Shown here: positions 1 to 5,616 of the stretch, piece after piece | Numbering within the stretch: position 1 is the stretch's first letter | How the letters are laid out: each line of letters begins with the position of its first letter | NCBI GenBank assembly: GCA_934293835.1 | Contig: CAKQZO010000097.1 | Span: 1 to 6,318, forward strand | Reading direction: 5' to 3' | DNA from: an uncultured Lacticaseibacillus sp. | Lineage (GTDB): Bacteria; Bacillota; Bacilli; Lactobacillales; Lactobacillaceae | Length of the DNA: 6,318 nt | The notes under the pieces: model-generated | The model's database searches: none | The model's input: only the letters and a program-made list of their open reading frames with translations | Told to the model about the DNA's origin: nothing | Position numbers and translations under genes: made by a program

Positions 1-371
1 CACTGAAGTCGGTCACGTTCACCGACCAGACCGCCGATTTGTTGCCGACACTTCGTCAACTCGTCAACTCGGCCGGATTCGATCCGCTTTACTATACCGC
101 CGAAAACGACTCGTTCGACTTGCCTTACGATGCCTATGATCCTTCGAGCGCCAATCCCAAGACGCAGATCGAGATCATGCAACTCGACGGCTCGCTAGAA
201 GAGCTTTCCACTCAGTCGCCACTGGTCGCCGCAATTTCCGGACGCATGACCGGCGATAAACGCTTCTATTTCCCAAAAATCATGCTGAGTGCCGGTGGTG
301 ACCTTTTCACCGCCAGCTACACCCAATTCCAGCGTTACCTGCTCAACGGCGCCTTGATCGCCGCTAACTAA
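1..371 (+). CDS. C-terminal fragment of a probable HD-domain dNTP/nucleotide phosphohydrolase (YwfO/EF1143-like)
   Basis: The reading frame is open from the left edge (first full codon at base 3) to TAA at 369-371, leaving 122 residues with no start in view; the TTG at 39 is probably an internal leucine codon. The fragment carries DSFDLPYDAYDP, then KTQIEIMQLDGSLEELS, then RFYFPKIM near the end. From memory these resemble the C-terminal region of the Firmicutes HD-superfamily phosphohydrolases related to Bacillus YwfO and Enterococcus faecalis EF1143, a dGTP-activated dNTP triphosphohydrolase. The catalytic HD motif would lie upstream of the window, so activity cannot be judged here. The next gene follows after 27 nt on the same strand, so the two are probably co-transcribed. 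Family assignment rests on remembered motif similarity only. Confidence 0.6.
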   Translation, partial: LKSVTFTDQTADLLPTLRQLVNSAGFDPLYYTAENDSFDLPYDAYDPSSANPKTQIEIMQLDGSLEELSTQSPLVAAISGRMTGDKRFYFPKIMLSAGGDLFTASYTQFQRYLLNGALIAAN

Positions 372-398
372 CCTCGCCACCTAAGAAAGGACTTCCTA

Positions 399-1208
399 AT
401 GCCTATTCGCCTGATTGCTATTGATATGGATGGCACCTTATTGAACGAACACAACCTACTGACCCCGGCAACGATTGCCACCGTCAAAGAGGCCAAGACC
501 CGTGGTATCAAGATTGTCTTGTGCTCCGGACGGCCGCTGACCGGCTTGCAGCCATTCTTCGAACCGCTCGGCCTGGTTGATGATGGTGACTATGCCATCA
601 CCTACAACGGGGCGATGGTACAACGCGCCGACACTGGCGAGATTTTGCTCCAGCACTCGCTGACTTATGCGGAATTCTTGGAACTAACGACGCTTGCGAC
701 TAAACTCGGCGTCCACTCCCACGCTGAAGACGAAGCCCGCATGTATACACCAGACCGCGATATCTCGCGTTATTCCGTACGCGAGTCATACCTCGTCAAT
801 ATGCCGCTATCCTATCGGCAACCAGACGAATTTGCGCAAGACAAACGCTTTGCCAAGGTGATGTACATCGACGACCCCAACTTTTTGGCCCAGGTTCAAG
901 CCAAGATTCCAGCCAGCTTCTTCGACCGCTACTACTTCGTCAACTCTGAACCGTTCTTCTTAGAGGCGCTGAACAAGCAGGCCTCTAAGGGCAATGCGGT
1001 CAAAGATCTCGCCGCCAAGCTCGGTTACGGCCTCGATGAGGTGATGGCTATCGGCGACCAAGCCAACGATCTGCCAATGATCAAAGTCGCCGGCACCGGC
1101 GTCGCCATGGGCAATGCCATTCCCGAGGTCAAAGCCGCGGCCCAATTCACCACGGCCACCAACGCCGAAGACGGCGTCGCCCAAGCCATCCGCAACTACG
1201 CCTTCTAG
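399..1208 (+). CDS. yidA: Cof-type HAD-IIB sugar-phosphate phosphatase, YidA-like
   Basis: This is a complete 269-residue cytoplasmic phosphatase, close to the length of E. coli YidA (about 270). All four HAD motifs are visible: motif I DMDGT (nucleophile Asp9, acid/base Asp11), motif II CSGR (Ser43), motif III ASKGNAV (Lys197), and motif IV GDQANDLPM (Asp220, Asp224) for Mg2+. The long region between motifs II and III is the C2-type cap of the Cof subfamily. Family members dephosphorylate sugar phosphates and related small metabolites; YidA prefers substrates such as alpha-glucose-1-phosphate and erythrose-4-phosphate, but substrate cannot be read from sequence. ATG at 399 is preceded by AGAAAGGA at 384-391 with 7 nt spacing. 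It probably shares a transcript with the upstream HD-type gene. The YidA subfamily is likely; another Cof-like paralogue is possible. Confidence 0.9.
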   Translation: MPIRLIAIDMDGTLLNEHNLLTPATIATVKEAKTRGIKIVLCSGRPLTGLQPFFEPLGLVDDGDYAITYNGAMVQRADTGEILLQHSLTYAEFLELTTLATKLGVHSHAEDEARMYTPDRDISRYSVRESYLVNMPLSYRQPDEFAQDKRFAKVMYIDDPNFLAQVQAKIPASFFDRYYFVNSEPFFLEALNKQASKGNAVKDLAAKLGYGLDEVMAIGDQANDLPMIKVAGTGVAMGNAIPEVKAAAQFTTATNAEDGVAQAIRNYAF

Positions 1209-1210
1209 TC

Positions 1211-1242
1211 AAAAATGAGGACTGCGACAAAAGTCACAGTCC
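1211..1242 (-). terminator. Intrinsic terminator for the Nudix gene, possibly bidirectional
   Basis: Arms at 1219-1228 and 1233-1242 form a 10-bp stem with one C/A mismatch (C1225/A1236) around an AAAA loop. Read on the minus strand the stem is followed by TCATTTTT (five T at 1215-1211), as expected for a Rho-independent terminator of the leftward Nudix gene. On the plus strand no T tract follows, so termination of yidA here would be weaker. The element sits between two convergent genes. Confidence 0.65.
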
Positions 1243-1280
1243 CCGTTATGTGCTTGAACATTCCAGTAATTTTACATTCC

Positions 1281-1302
1281 AAAAGGCAGTTTTGCCACCG
1301 CC
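1281..1302 (-). terminator. Weak hairpin just after the Nudix stop codon
   Basis: On the minus strand a 6-bp stem (1302-1297 with 1290-1285, including one G-T wobble) closes a 6-nt loop and is followed by only four T (1284-1281). It starts about 10 nt after the Nudix stop. It may act as a first weak terminator ahead of the stronger one at 1211-1242, or may be chance. Confidence 0.3.
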
Positions 1303-1311
1303 CCATATGTT

Positions 1312-1761
1312 TTATGCGTTACCCTCGAGCCACTGAGCGACGCCCCAGCGGTGTGTCGGCCGCTTCAATTGCGCGGCGGCCTCGGCGATCGGCATCAGCA
1401 TTAAGGTATTGAAATCTTCTAGAGGTTCCGCGACCCGCCGCAAATCGCGGCACGCATAGAACGTCGCCGGATGATAATACGCCGTCTTGCGGTGGTGCGA
1501 ATAGAAATATTCAGAAGCCGTGCCTAGCCTCTCGCCGACCGTCACGGTCACCCCGAACTCTTCCAAAAGTTCGCGTGCAATTGTCTCCTCGTCGCTTTCG
1601 CCAGGTTCAACTTCGCCGCCTGGCAAAAACAGCGCATGGTTAGGTGCCCCCAGGACCAATAAGCGTTTGCCACTGGCATCAGGAATCACACCATAAACGC
1701 CGATACGCTTGTGATAATCAAGCTTCGGATCTTTACTTCCAAACACTGGATCATGTGCCAT
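1312..1761 (-). CDS. Nudix hydrolase family protein
   Basis: This encodes a pyrophosphohydrolase of the Nudix superfamily, about 149 residues from the start chosen here, a normal single-domain size. The Nudix box GX5EX7REUXEEXGU is matched exactly: Gly49, Glu55, then REL-LEEFGV at 63-71, supplying the Mg2+-binding glutamates; LPGG precedes it at 46-49. Nudix enzymes cleave nucleoside diphosphates linked to another moiety (oxidised dNTPs, ADP-ribose, NADH and others); nothing here identifies the substrate. The frame stays open to an ATG at 1791, but the only good Shine-Dalgarno (GGAGG at 1778-1774) lies inside that extension, so the start is either ATG 1770 (spacing 3) or ATG 1761 (spacing 12); I chose 1761, weakly. 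It is a single-gene unit, divergent from the ydcF-like gene and convergent with yidA. Confidence 0.88.
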   Translation of the reverse strand: MAHDPVFGSKDPKLDYHKRIGVYGVIPDASGKRLLVLGAPNHALFLPGGEVEPGESDEETIARELLEEFGVTVTVGERLGTASEYFYSHHRKTAYYHPATFYACRDLRRVAEPLEDFNTLMLMPIAEAAAQLKRPTHRWGVAQWLEGNA

Positions 1762-1773
1762 GATAATCATTAG

Positions 1774-1778
1774 CCTCC
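1774..1778 (-). promoter_or_regulatory. Ribosome binding site that decides the Nudix start
   Basis: GGAGG on the minus strand lies 3 nt before ATG 1770 and 12 nt before ATG 1761, and downstream of the longest-frame ATG at 1791. It argues against the 159-residue form. Neither remaining spacing is ideal, so the two short starts stay open. Confidence 0.6.
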
Positions 1779-1799
1779 AAGTCATGAACATTTTTTCTC

Positions 1800-1805
1800 A
1801 TTATA
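1800..1805 (-). promoter_or_regulatory. -10 promoter element for the Nudix gene
   Basis: The minus strand reads a perfect TATAAT, immediately preceded by TG. Transcription would begin around 1793 and leave a leader of roughly 25-30 nt before the Nudix start. About 17 nt upstream there is no good TTGACA match, so the -35 is weak or absent. The 82-nt divergent gap must also serve the ydcF-like gene, but I see no clear plus-strand promoter in it. Confidence 0.5.
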
Positions 1806-1843
1806 CACTCACCAAAAACTAATTCCTAGGAGGAAGTGCATCC

Positions 1844-2884
1844 ATGCTCCCGAATCTGTTCGTCGTGGTGTTCCCGCTGATCGTTTTCAGCGTCGTTTTC
1901 ACCGTCAGCTTTGTCATCGAGCCTCGCCGGCTGCTCAACGGCTGGCTGTTCAACCTGTGGCTGTTGGCGGCATTAACGACCGCCGCCATCTTAATCATCA
2001 GCTCGCAAAATCGCCTCCTCATTGCCGTGGCGGTGACATTATTCGCAATCGGACTACTGGTCGTCTTGGCGATGTTTGCCTTACACCTGCTGTGGCTGGC
2101 ATGGAACGCGATCATCGTCTGGCGCCGAGAAAGTCACAGTCTCGGTAACATGCTGACGTTGCTGTTGGCCTTCGGCTTGTTGTTACTCGAAATTGGTGCG
2201 AGCTTCGGCCGGCAATACTTGCCCGATTCCATCTACAACGGCCTGGCCTTGTTCTTCACGCTCACGATCGGGTATGTTTTGGTATCGTTGTATAATTTCT
2301 TAACCGTGTTGATACTTTACAATCTGCGGCCGCTGCGCCACAACAAGGACTACTTGATCGTGCTGGGTGCCGGATTGATCAACGGTGACACCGTCAGCCC
2401 GCTGTTGGCCGCGCGGATCAACGCTGGGATCCGATTTTATCGCAAGCAACTCGCCCATGGCCAGCACGCCAAGCTCGTGTTTTCCGGAGGCCAAGGTGGA
2501 GATGAAAAGCTTCCCGAAAGCGTCGCGATGCAACGCTATGCACTTGCTCAAGGCGTGCCTGAGCAAGACACCTTGATCGAGGCCCAATCGACGACCACGC
2601 TTGAGAACATGCGCTTCTCCGCTCGCGTAATCGCGGCCGATGGTGGCGGAAAGGTCGCCTTTTTCACCAACAACTACCATCTGTTTCGCGCCGGTCTCTT
2701 CGCCAAAGCCGCCGGCCTGAACGCTAACGGCCGTGGCGCGGCAACCAGCTTCTATTTTCTGCCCAACGCGGTGATTCGCGAATACTTGGCGCTGGTCCTG
2801 CTACACAAGCGGCGCCACCTCGTCGCCTTTGGCCTGATCCTGGTGGCCGCCTTGGGCGTCATGGGCGTGCAAGGGCTATTCTGA
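1844..2884 (+). CDS. Multi-span membrane protein with C-terminal YdcF/DUF218 domain
   Basis: The 346-residue product joins a membrane half to a soluble half. Hydrophobic segments lie near residues 2-25, 36-53, 57-93 (one or two spans), 101-120 and 131-158, with a last one at 326-345. The DUF218 (ElyC/SanA/YdcF) domain fills about 168-320: LIVLGAGL at 171-178, SPLLAARI at 185-192, FSGGQG at 213-218, then DE and ES (220-221, 225-226), TTTLENM at 250-256 and TNNYHLFRA at 275-283. Family members are envelope-associated; SanA and ElyC are linked to cell-envelope barrier or peptidoglycan precursor metabolism in E. coli, but the reaction is unproven. The ATG at 1844 has AGGAGG at 1828-1833, spacing 10. 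mscL starts 27 nt after its stop. The domain call is firm; the exact biochemical role is unknown. Confidence 0.85.
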   Translation: MLPNLFVVVFPLIVFSVVFTVSFVIEPRRLLNGWLFNLWLLAALTTAAILIISSQNRLLIAVAVTLFAIGLLVVLAMFALHLLWLAWNAIIVWRRESHSLGNMLTLLLAFGLLLLEIGASFGRQYLPDSIYNGLALFFTLTIGYVLVSLYNFLTVLILYNLRPLRHNKDYLIVLGAGLINGDTVSPLLAARINAGIRFYRKQLAHGQHAKLVFSGGQGGDEKLPESVAMQRYALAQGVPEQDTLIEAQSTTTLENMRFSARVIAADGGGKVAFFTNNYHLFRAGLFAKAAGLNANGRGAATSFYFLPNAVIREYLALVLLHKRRHLVAFGLILVAALGVMGVQGLF

Positions 2885-2890
2885 TATACT
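2882..2890 (+). promoter_or_regulatory. Candidate extended -10 promoter for mscL
   Basis: TGATATACT matches the extended -10 pattern TGnTATAAT with one mismatch. It overlaps the stop codon of the ydcF-like gene. No convincing -35 is seen at 17 nt, though extended -10 promoters can work without one. A start near 2897 would leave about 15 nt of leader before the mscL ATG, holding just the AAGGGGG ribosome binding site (2898-2904). Confidence 0.4.
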
Positions 2891-2911
2891 GAACAAAAAG
2901 GGGGTCATTAC

Positions 2912-3283
2912 ATGTGGAAAGAATTTCGCCAGTTCATGATGCGCGGTAACGTCTTGGATCTCGCCGTCGGGGTCATCATCGGGTCTGCTTTCACCGGGCT
3001 AGTCACCAGTCTGACTAAGAACCTAATCAACCCGATCTTGGCACTATTCACCCAAAGCGCCAACTTAGAGGGACTCAGTGTCACCTTGTTAGGGGCCAAG
3101 TTCACGTATGGCGCGTTCATCAACGACGTCATCAACTTCATCATCATCGCCTTCGTCGTTTTCCTGATCGTTAAAGCCGCCAATCGCGTCATCCCGAAGA
3201 AGCAGCCTGCCGCTGCGACACCGACCAAAGAAGAAACTTTACTCACTGAAATCCGCGATCTATTAGCCGAAAAGAAGTCATGA
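2912..3283 (+). CDS. mscL: Large-conductance mechanosensitive channel MscL
   Basis: MscL is a pentameric inner-membrane channel that opens under membrane tension and releases solutes during hypo-osmotic shock. The 123-residue product has the expected length and order: short amphipathic N-terminal helix ([12 protein letters not shown]), first membrane helix from about 14 to 40 containing [13 protein letters not shown], a periplasm-equivalent loop, second membrane helix about 66-92 ([19 protein letters not shown]), a basic RVIPKK boundary at 92-97, a Pro/Ala/Thr linker, and a C-terminal helix ([16 protein letters not shown]) that fits the cytoplasmic bundle. The ATG at 2912 has AAGGGGG at 2898-2904, 7 nt upstream. 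It is followed by the signal peptidase gene with a one-base gap, so the two are very probably co-transcribed, with the ydcF-like gene possibly in the same unit. Confidence 0.97.
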   Translation: MWKEFRQFMMRGNVLDLAVGVIIGSAFTGLVTSLTKNLINPILALFTQSANLEGLSVTLLGAKFTYGAFINDVINFIIIAFVVFLIVKAANRVIPKKQPAAATPTKEETLLTEIRDLLAEKKS

Positions 3284-3284
3284 A

Positions 3285-3872
3285 ATGAAACGAATCCCGT
3301 GGTTCTTAAAACTGCTCTTGATCTTAGCCGTTGCCTTCACTGCCGCCCGCTTGCTCATGACGCAAGTGATCGGCAACAATCAAGTCTCAGGAGACTCGAT
3401 GCAGCCAACTCTGCAAAGCAACGACCGCTTATTGTCGCGCCGACATGCGTCGATCGCCCACAACCAAATCGTGGTGATTAAAGCTCCCGATGCGCCTGCG
3501 GGCACGCTATATATCAAACGTGTTATCGGCTTGCCCGGTGACACCGTGCGCGTTAAGAACGAACGGTTATATCTCAACGGCAAACTACAAAAACAACCTT
3601 ATCTCAAAACGAGTTTCATGCGTCAAGAAATTCAAGCTTGGGCGACGCTTCATCACAAAGAAGGGACCAACATCCAGTTCACGCAGGATTTTGATCTCAA
3701 ATCTAACCGCGCCACCCACAGCACCCGCGTCCCAGCCGGCAAATATTTTGTCATGGGCGATAACCGGTTTGTGTCCCACGACGGCCGCGCCTTTGGCTTC
3801 ATCAGCCGCGCCCAGATCGACTCGGTCGTGATCTGGCGCTATTGGCCGCTGACCAAGATGCATACCTACTAA
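3285..3872 (+). CDS. lepB: Type I signal peptidase (S26 family)
   Basis: This membrane-bound serine protease removes signal peptides from exported proteins on the outer face of the membrane. The 195-residue product has one N-terminal anchor (about 7-24), as in Gram-positive SipS-type enzymes. The catalytic serine is Ser38 in SGDSMQPTL and the general base is Lys78 in YIKRVIGLPGD. Box E is GDNR at 158-161 followed by SHDGRAFG at 164-171. The usual box E ends SxDSR; here the second serine is Gly167, while Asp166 and Arg168 remain. The region 110-145, before box E, is long and basic. The start ATG lies one base after the mscL stop and has only a poor ribosome binding site (AAAAGAAG), so translation is probably coupled to mscL. 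Function is sure; whether it is the main or a secondary signal peptidase of the cell is unknown. Confidence 0.95.
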   Translation: MKRIPWFLKLLLILAVAFTAARLLMTQVIGNNQVSGDSMQPTLQSNDRLLSRRHASIAHNQIVVIKAPDAPAGTLYIKRVIGLPGDTVRVKNERLYLNGKLQKQPYLKTSFMRQEIQAWATLHHKEGTNIQFTQDFDLKSNRATHSTRVPAGKYFVMGDNRFVSHDGRAFGFISRAQIDSVVIWRYWPLTKMHTY

Positions 3873-3875
3873 ACA

Positions 3876-3927
3876 CACAACGTCCCCGAACCGCGATTGA
3901 TTTCGATCGTAGTTCGGGGACGTTGTG
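3876..3927. terminator. Long hairpin between convergent lepB and aroE, probable bidirectional terminator
   Basis: Arms 3876-3891 and 3912-3927 are a perfect 16-bp inverted repeat rich in G-C pairs (core GTCCCCGAAC). After a C/A mismatch and a G-T wobble, the apical part can pair again (CGAT 3894-3897 with ATCG 3906-3909). It starts 4 nt after the lepB stop and ends 37 nt before the aroE stop. Neither side has a good T tract (minus side TGTTTAG, plus side none), so termination is inferred from position and stem strength. Confidence 0.65.
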
Positions 3928-3964
3928 CCTCCAATCATGATGCGCCATTCTAAAAGACCGCCGG

Positions 3965-4822
3965 CTACGCCAACAGCGTCGCCAGGTGCGCCTGCACTTC
4001 TGCGACCGGCATGGTGGCCTGCGTCCACAGCTTGAAGCTTGCCGCCCCTTGCGCGACAAGTAGCGCCAACCCGTTGAGGCGAGTCTGCACCCCTGCTTCC
4101 GAAGCCTGTTTCAAGAAGCGCGTCTCAAGGGGGGAATACACCATGTCTAAGACCACATGCTCGGGCTGTAGCGCCTGGGGGCCGGCCAGCGGCGATAACT
4201 CGCACTGGGCACCCATTCCCATGCTCGTGGCGTTGATCAACACCTGACTCGCGCTGACTGCTGCCGTCACACGCTTATCATCAGTGAGCGCGACCACTTC
4301 AACCACACAGGCAGTGCTGGCTCGAAGCTGATCCGCAAGCGTCTGGGCGACCTCGATATGCCGATTCACAATCGTGAGGTGGGCTAGTCCTGATTGCGCC
4401 AATGCTAAGGCTGCCGACTGAGCAGCCCCACCTGCACCAAACAGCACCGCCGCGGCCTGGGTCAGATTCAGGGTTGCCGGCAATGCCTTCACCAACCCGA
4501 TCCCGTCTGTGGTATAGCCGCACAGTCGCCCGCCGCGATTGACGATTGTGTTGACAGAACCTGCCAGCGTCGCAAAAGGATCCAGCTCATCAAGCAACGG
4601 GATAACCGCCTGCTTGAGCGGCATCGACAAGTTCACCCCACCGATGTGCATGCTTCGAATCGCCGTGACCACGCTCGGCAAAGTGGCCTCCGTCACATCA
4701 AACGCGAGATAGCGGGCATTAATGCCGCAGCGCTCAAACGCCAGGTTATGCATCGCCGGCGACAATGAATGCGCAGCGGGATGCGCCAAAAGCCCGTACA
4801 ATTGTGTGTGTCCATCGATCAT
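3965..4822 (-). CDS. aroE: Shikimate dehydrogenase family protein
   Basis: It catalyses the reversible NAD(P)H-dependent reduction of 3-dehydroshikimate to shikimate, step four of the shikimate pathway, in the cytoplasm. The 285-residue length is normal. The substrate domain shows HSLSPAMHN (18-26), NLSMPLKQ (64-71) with catalytic Lys70, GSVNTIVN (88-95) and GYTTDGIGL (102-110) with catalytic Asp106. The Rossmann domain shows GAGGAAQS (129-136), VNRH (152-155) and INATSMGM (196-203); DMVYSPLET and NGLALLVAQGA follow. The NLSMPxK motif is closer to the YdiB-like (quinate/shikimate) branch than to the NVTxPxK of classical AroE, so cofactor and quinate use are open. Start ATG 4822 overlaps the aroD stop as ATGA; AGGAGG (4835-4830) lies 7 nt upstream within aroD. 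Context with aroB and aroD favours a biosynthetic role. Confidence 0.93.
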   Translation of the reverse strand: MIDGHTQLYGLLAHPAAHSLSPAMHNLAFERCGINARYLAFDVTEATLPSVVTAIRSMHIGGVNLSMPLKQAVIPLLDELDPFATLAGSVNTIVNRGGRLCGYTTDGIGLVKALPATLNLTQAAAVLFGAGGAAQSAALALAQSGLAHLTIVNRHIEVAQTLADQLRASTACVVEVVALTDDKRVTAAVSASQVLINATSMGMGAQCELSPLAGPQALQPEHVVLDMVYSPLETRFLKQASEAGVQTRLNGLALLVAQGAASFKLWTQATMPVAEVQAHLATLLA

Positions 4823-5544
4823 GCCATCGCCTCCTGAAGGGTCAAAATCGTCTCGACGCTGAGCTGCCCTGGGGCGCTTGCGCGGTCAAGCGTCGCAAAC
4901 GTCAGCGCTGATGCGAACGCTCCTGTAGCGACTCGGGTCAGCTGACCGAGCGCACCCATCCCGATCACGATTGCCGGTTGCGTGATGTGGTCGTGTGCCC
5001 ATGCGCTTGTCGCCAATAAGTTCAAGGTGTCTGCCGGCACCTGCGGCATCGCGGCGAGCTTCACCACATCGGCCCAGAGGCTTTGCGACTGTAGCAAGGC
5101 CTGGGCCGCTTCGAAATTCGGGGTCCGCTTAAAATCATGGTGGCTACCAACGACGACGCATTGTTGCTCGTGCGCCCGCTTGACCAAGGCTTTGCGACTC
5201 ACCGGCGGCACGCTCGCCTCGACATCGATCGCATCTGGGCCTACCGCAAGCATGCGGCGATACAACGTCACATAATCAGCGACGCTTCCTGAGAATGCGC
5301 CGCCTTCTGCGTGGGTGCGCACCGTCAACAACACCAACTTGTCCGCTTCTCGCAGACGCTTCATCACCAGCTGCGCGATATTATCAGGCACCGTCGGCCA
5401 AGCATCGAGGCGCCACTCCGCGATTTGCGCCTTGCTTTGACACACCGCATCAACTTCGCGCAGTAGCGCCGCCCCATCAGCCGCCGTGAGTGGCACCGCA
5501 ATCGCCGGTTGCGATTGACATAGTGCTTGAATGAATGCATTCAT
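4819..5544 (-). CDS. aroD: 3-dehydroquinate dehydratase, type I
   Basis: It removes water from 3-dehydroquinate to give 3-dehydroshikimate, through a Schiff base with an active-site lysine. From ATG 5544 the product has 241 residues, typical of the type I family. Visible active-site elements are EWRLD (Glu43, Arg45), TVRT (Arg76), DVE (107-109), GSHHDF with catalytic His136, VVKLA with Schiff-base Lys162, GMGALGQLTR (195-204), and the C-terminal SAPGQL (223-228) lid. The frame extends upstream to a GTG at 5604, but that lies in a terminator-like hairpin, whereas ATG 5544 follows AGGAGG at 5559-5554 with 9 nt spacing. It overlaps aroE by four bases and lies 72 nt after aroB. The T-tailed hairpin just upstream may lower aroD/aroE transcription relative to aroB. 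Confidence 0.95.
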   Translation of the reverse strand: MNAFIQALCQSQPAIAVPLTAADGAALLREVDAVCQSKAQIAEWRLDAWPTVPDNIAQLVMKRLREADKLVLLTVRTHAEGGAFSGSVADYVTLYRRMLAVGPDAIDVEASVPPVSRKALVKRAHEQQCVVVGSHHDFKRTPNFEAAQALLQSQSLWADVVKLAAMPQVPADTLNLLATSAWAHDHITQPAIVIGMGALGQLTRVATGAFASALTFATLDRASAPGQLSVETILTLQEAMA

Positions 5545-5553
5545 GTTGCGCTT

Positions 5554-5559
5554 CCTCCT
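5554..5559 (-). promoter_or_regulatory. aroD ribosome binding site
   Basis: AGGAGG on the minus strand lies 9 nt before ATG 5544 and fixes the aroD start against the longer GTG frame. It is separated by only three bases (CGA... reading TTTTTTT-CG-AGGAGG) from the T tract of the preceding hairpin, so any transcript ending at the hairpin would lack it. Confidence 0.8.
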
Positions 5560-5561
5560 CG

Positions 5562-5609
5562 AAAAAAAGGTGGGTGCCCCTTGCTTAGCCCAGCAAAGGC
5601 GCACCCACC
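5562..5609 (-). terminator. Terminator-like hairpin inside the aro operon, between aroB and aroD
   Basis: On the minus strand a 9-bp perfect stem (GGTGGGTGC 5609-5601 with GCACCCACC 5577-5569) continues, after a bulged G, through three more pairs (one T-G) and TTGCT/AGCAA around a GGGCTA loop. Seven T follow at once (5568-5562). This is a textbook intrinsic terminator in form. It begins 8 nt after the aroB stop and is followed directly by the aroD ribosome binding site. No promoter is evident between it and aroD, so aroD/aroE would depend on read-through or on a promoter inside aroB. Confidence 0.8.
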
Positions 5610-5616
5610 CTGATAT

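Noticed and set aside
385..398. Small AGGA/TCCT inverted repeat before yidA
   Set aside because: A four-base stem with a two-base loop is too small to form a meaningful structure; the AGGA is simply the ribosome binding site.
1215..1412. A 65-codon plus-strand frame between yidA and the Nudix region
   Set aside because: It starts next to a terminator hairpin, has no ribosome binding site of note, and mostly overlaps the Nudix coding region in antisense; its composition (Arg/Ser/Ala rich) is typical of a shadow.
1771..1791. Longest Nudix form starting at ATG 1791
   Set aside because: It would place the GGAGG ribosome binding site inside the coding region, and has no ribosome binding site of its own.
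2129..2140. AAGTCACAGT repeated from the hairpin at 1231-1240
   Set aside because: The second copy is inside the ydcF-like coding region and the match is only ten bases; treated as coincidence.
5545..5604. Upstream extension of aroD to GTG 5604 (261 residues)
   Set aside because: The extra 20 codons are encoded by the T-tailed hairpin and the ribosome binding site, and family length and AGGAGG spacing fit ATG 5544.
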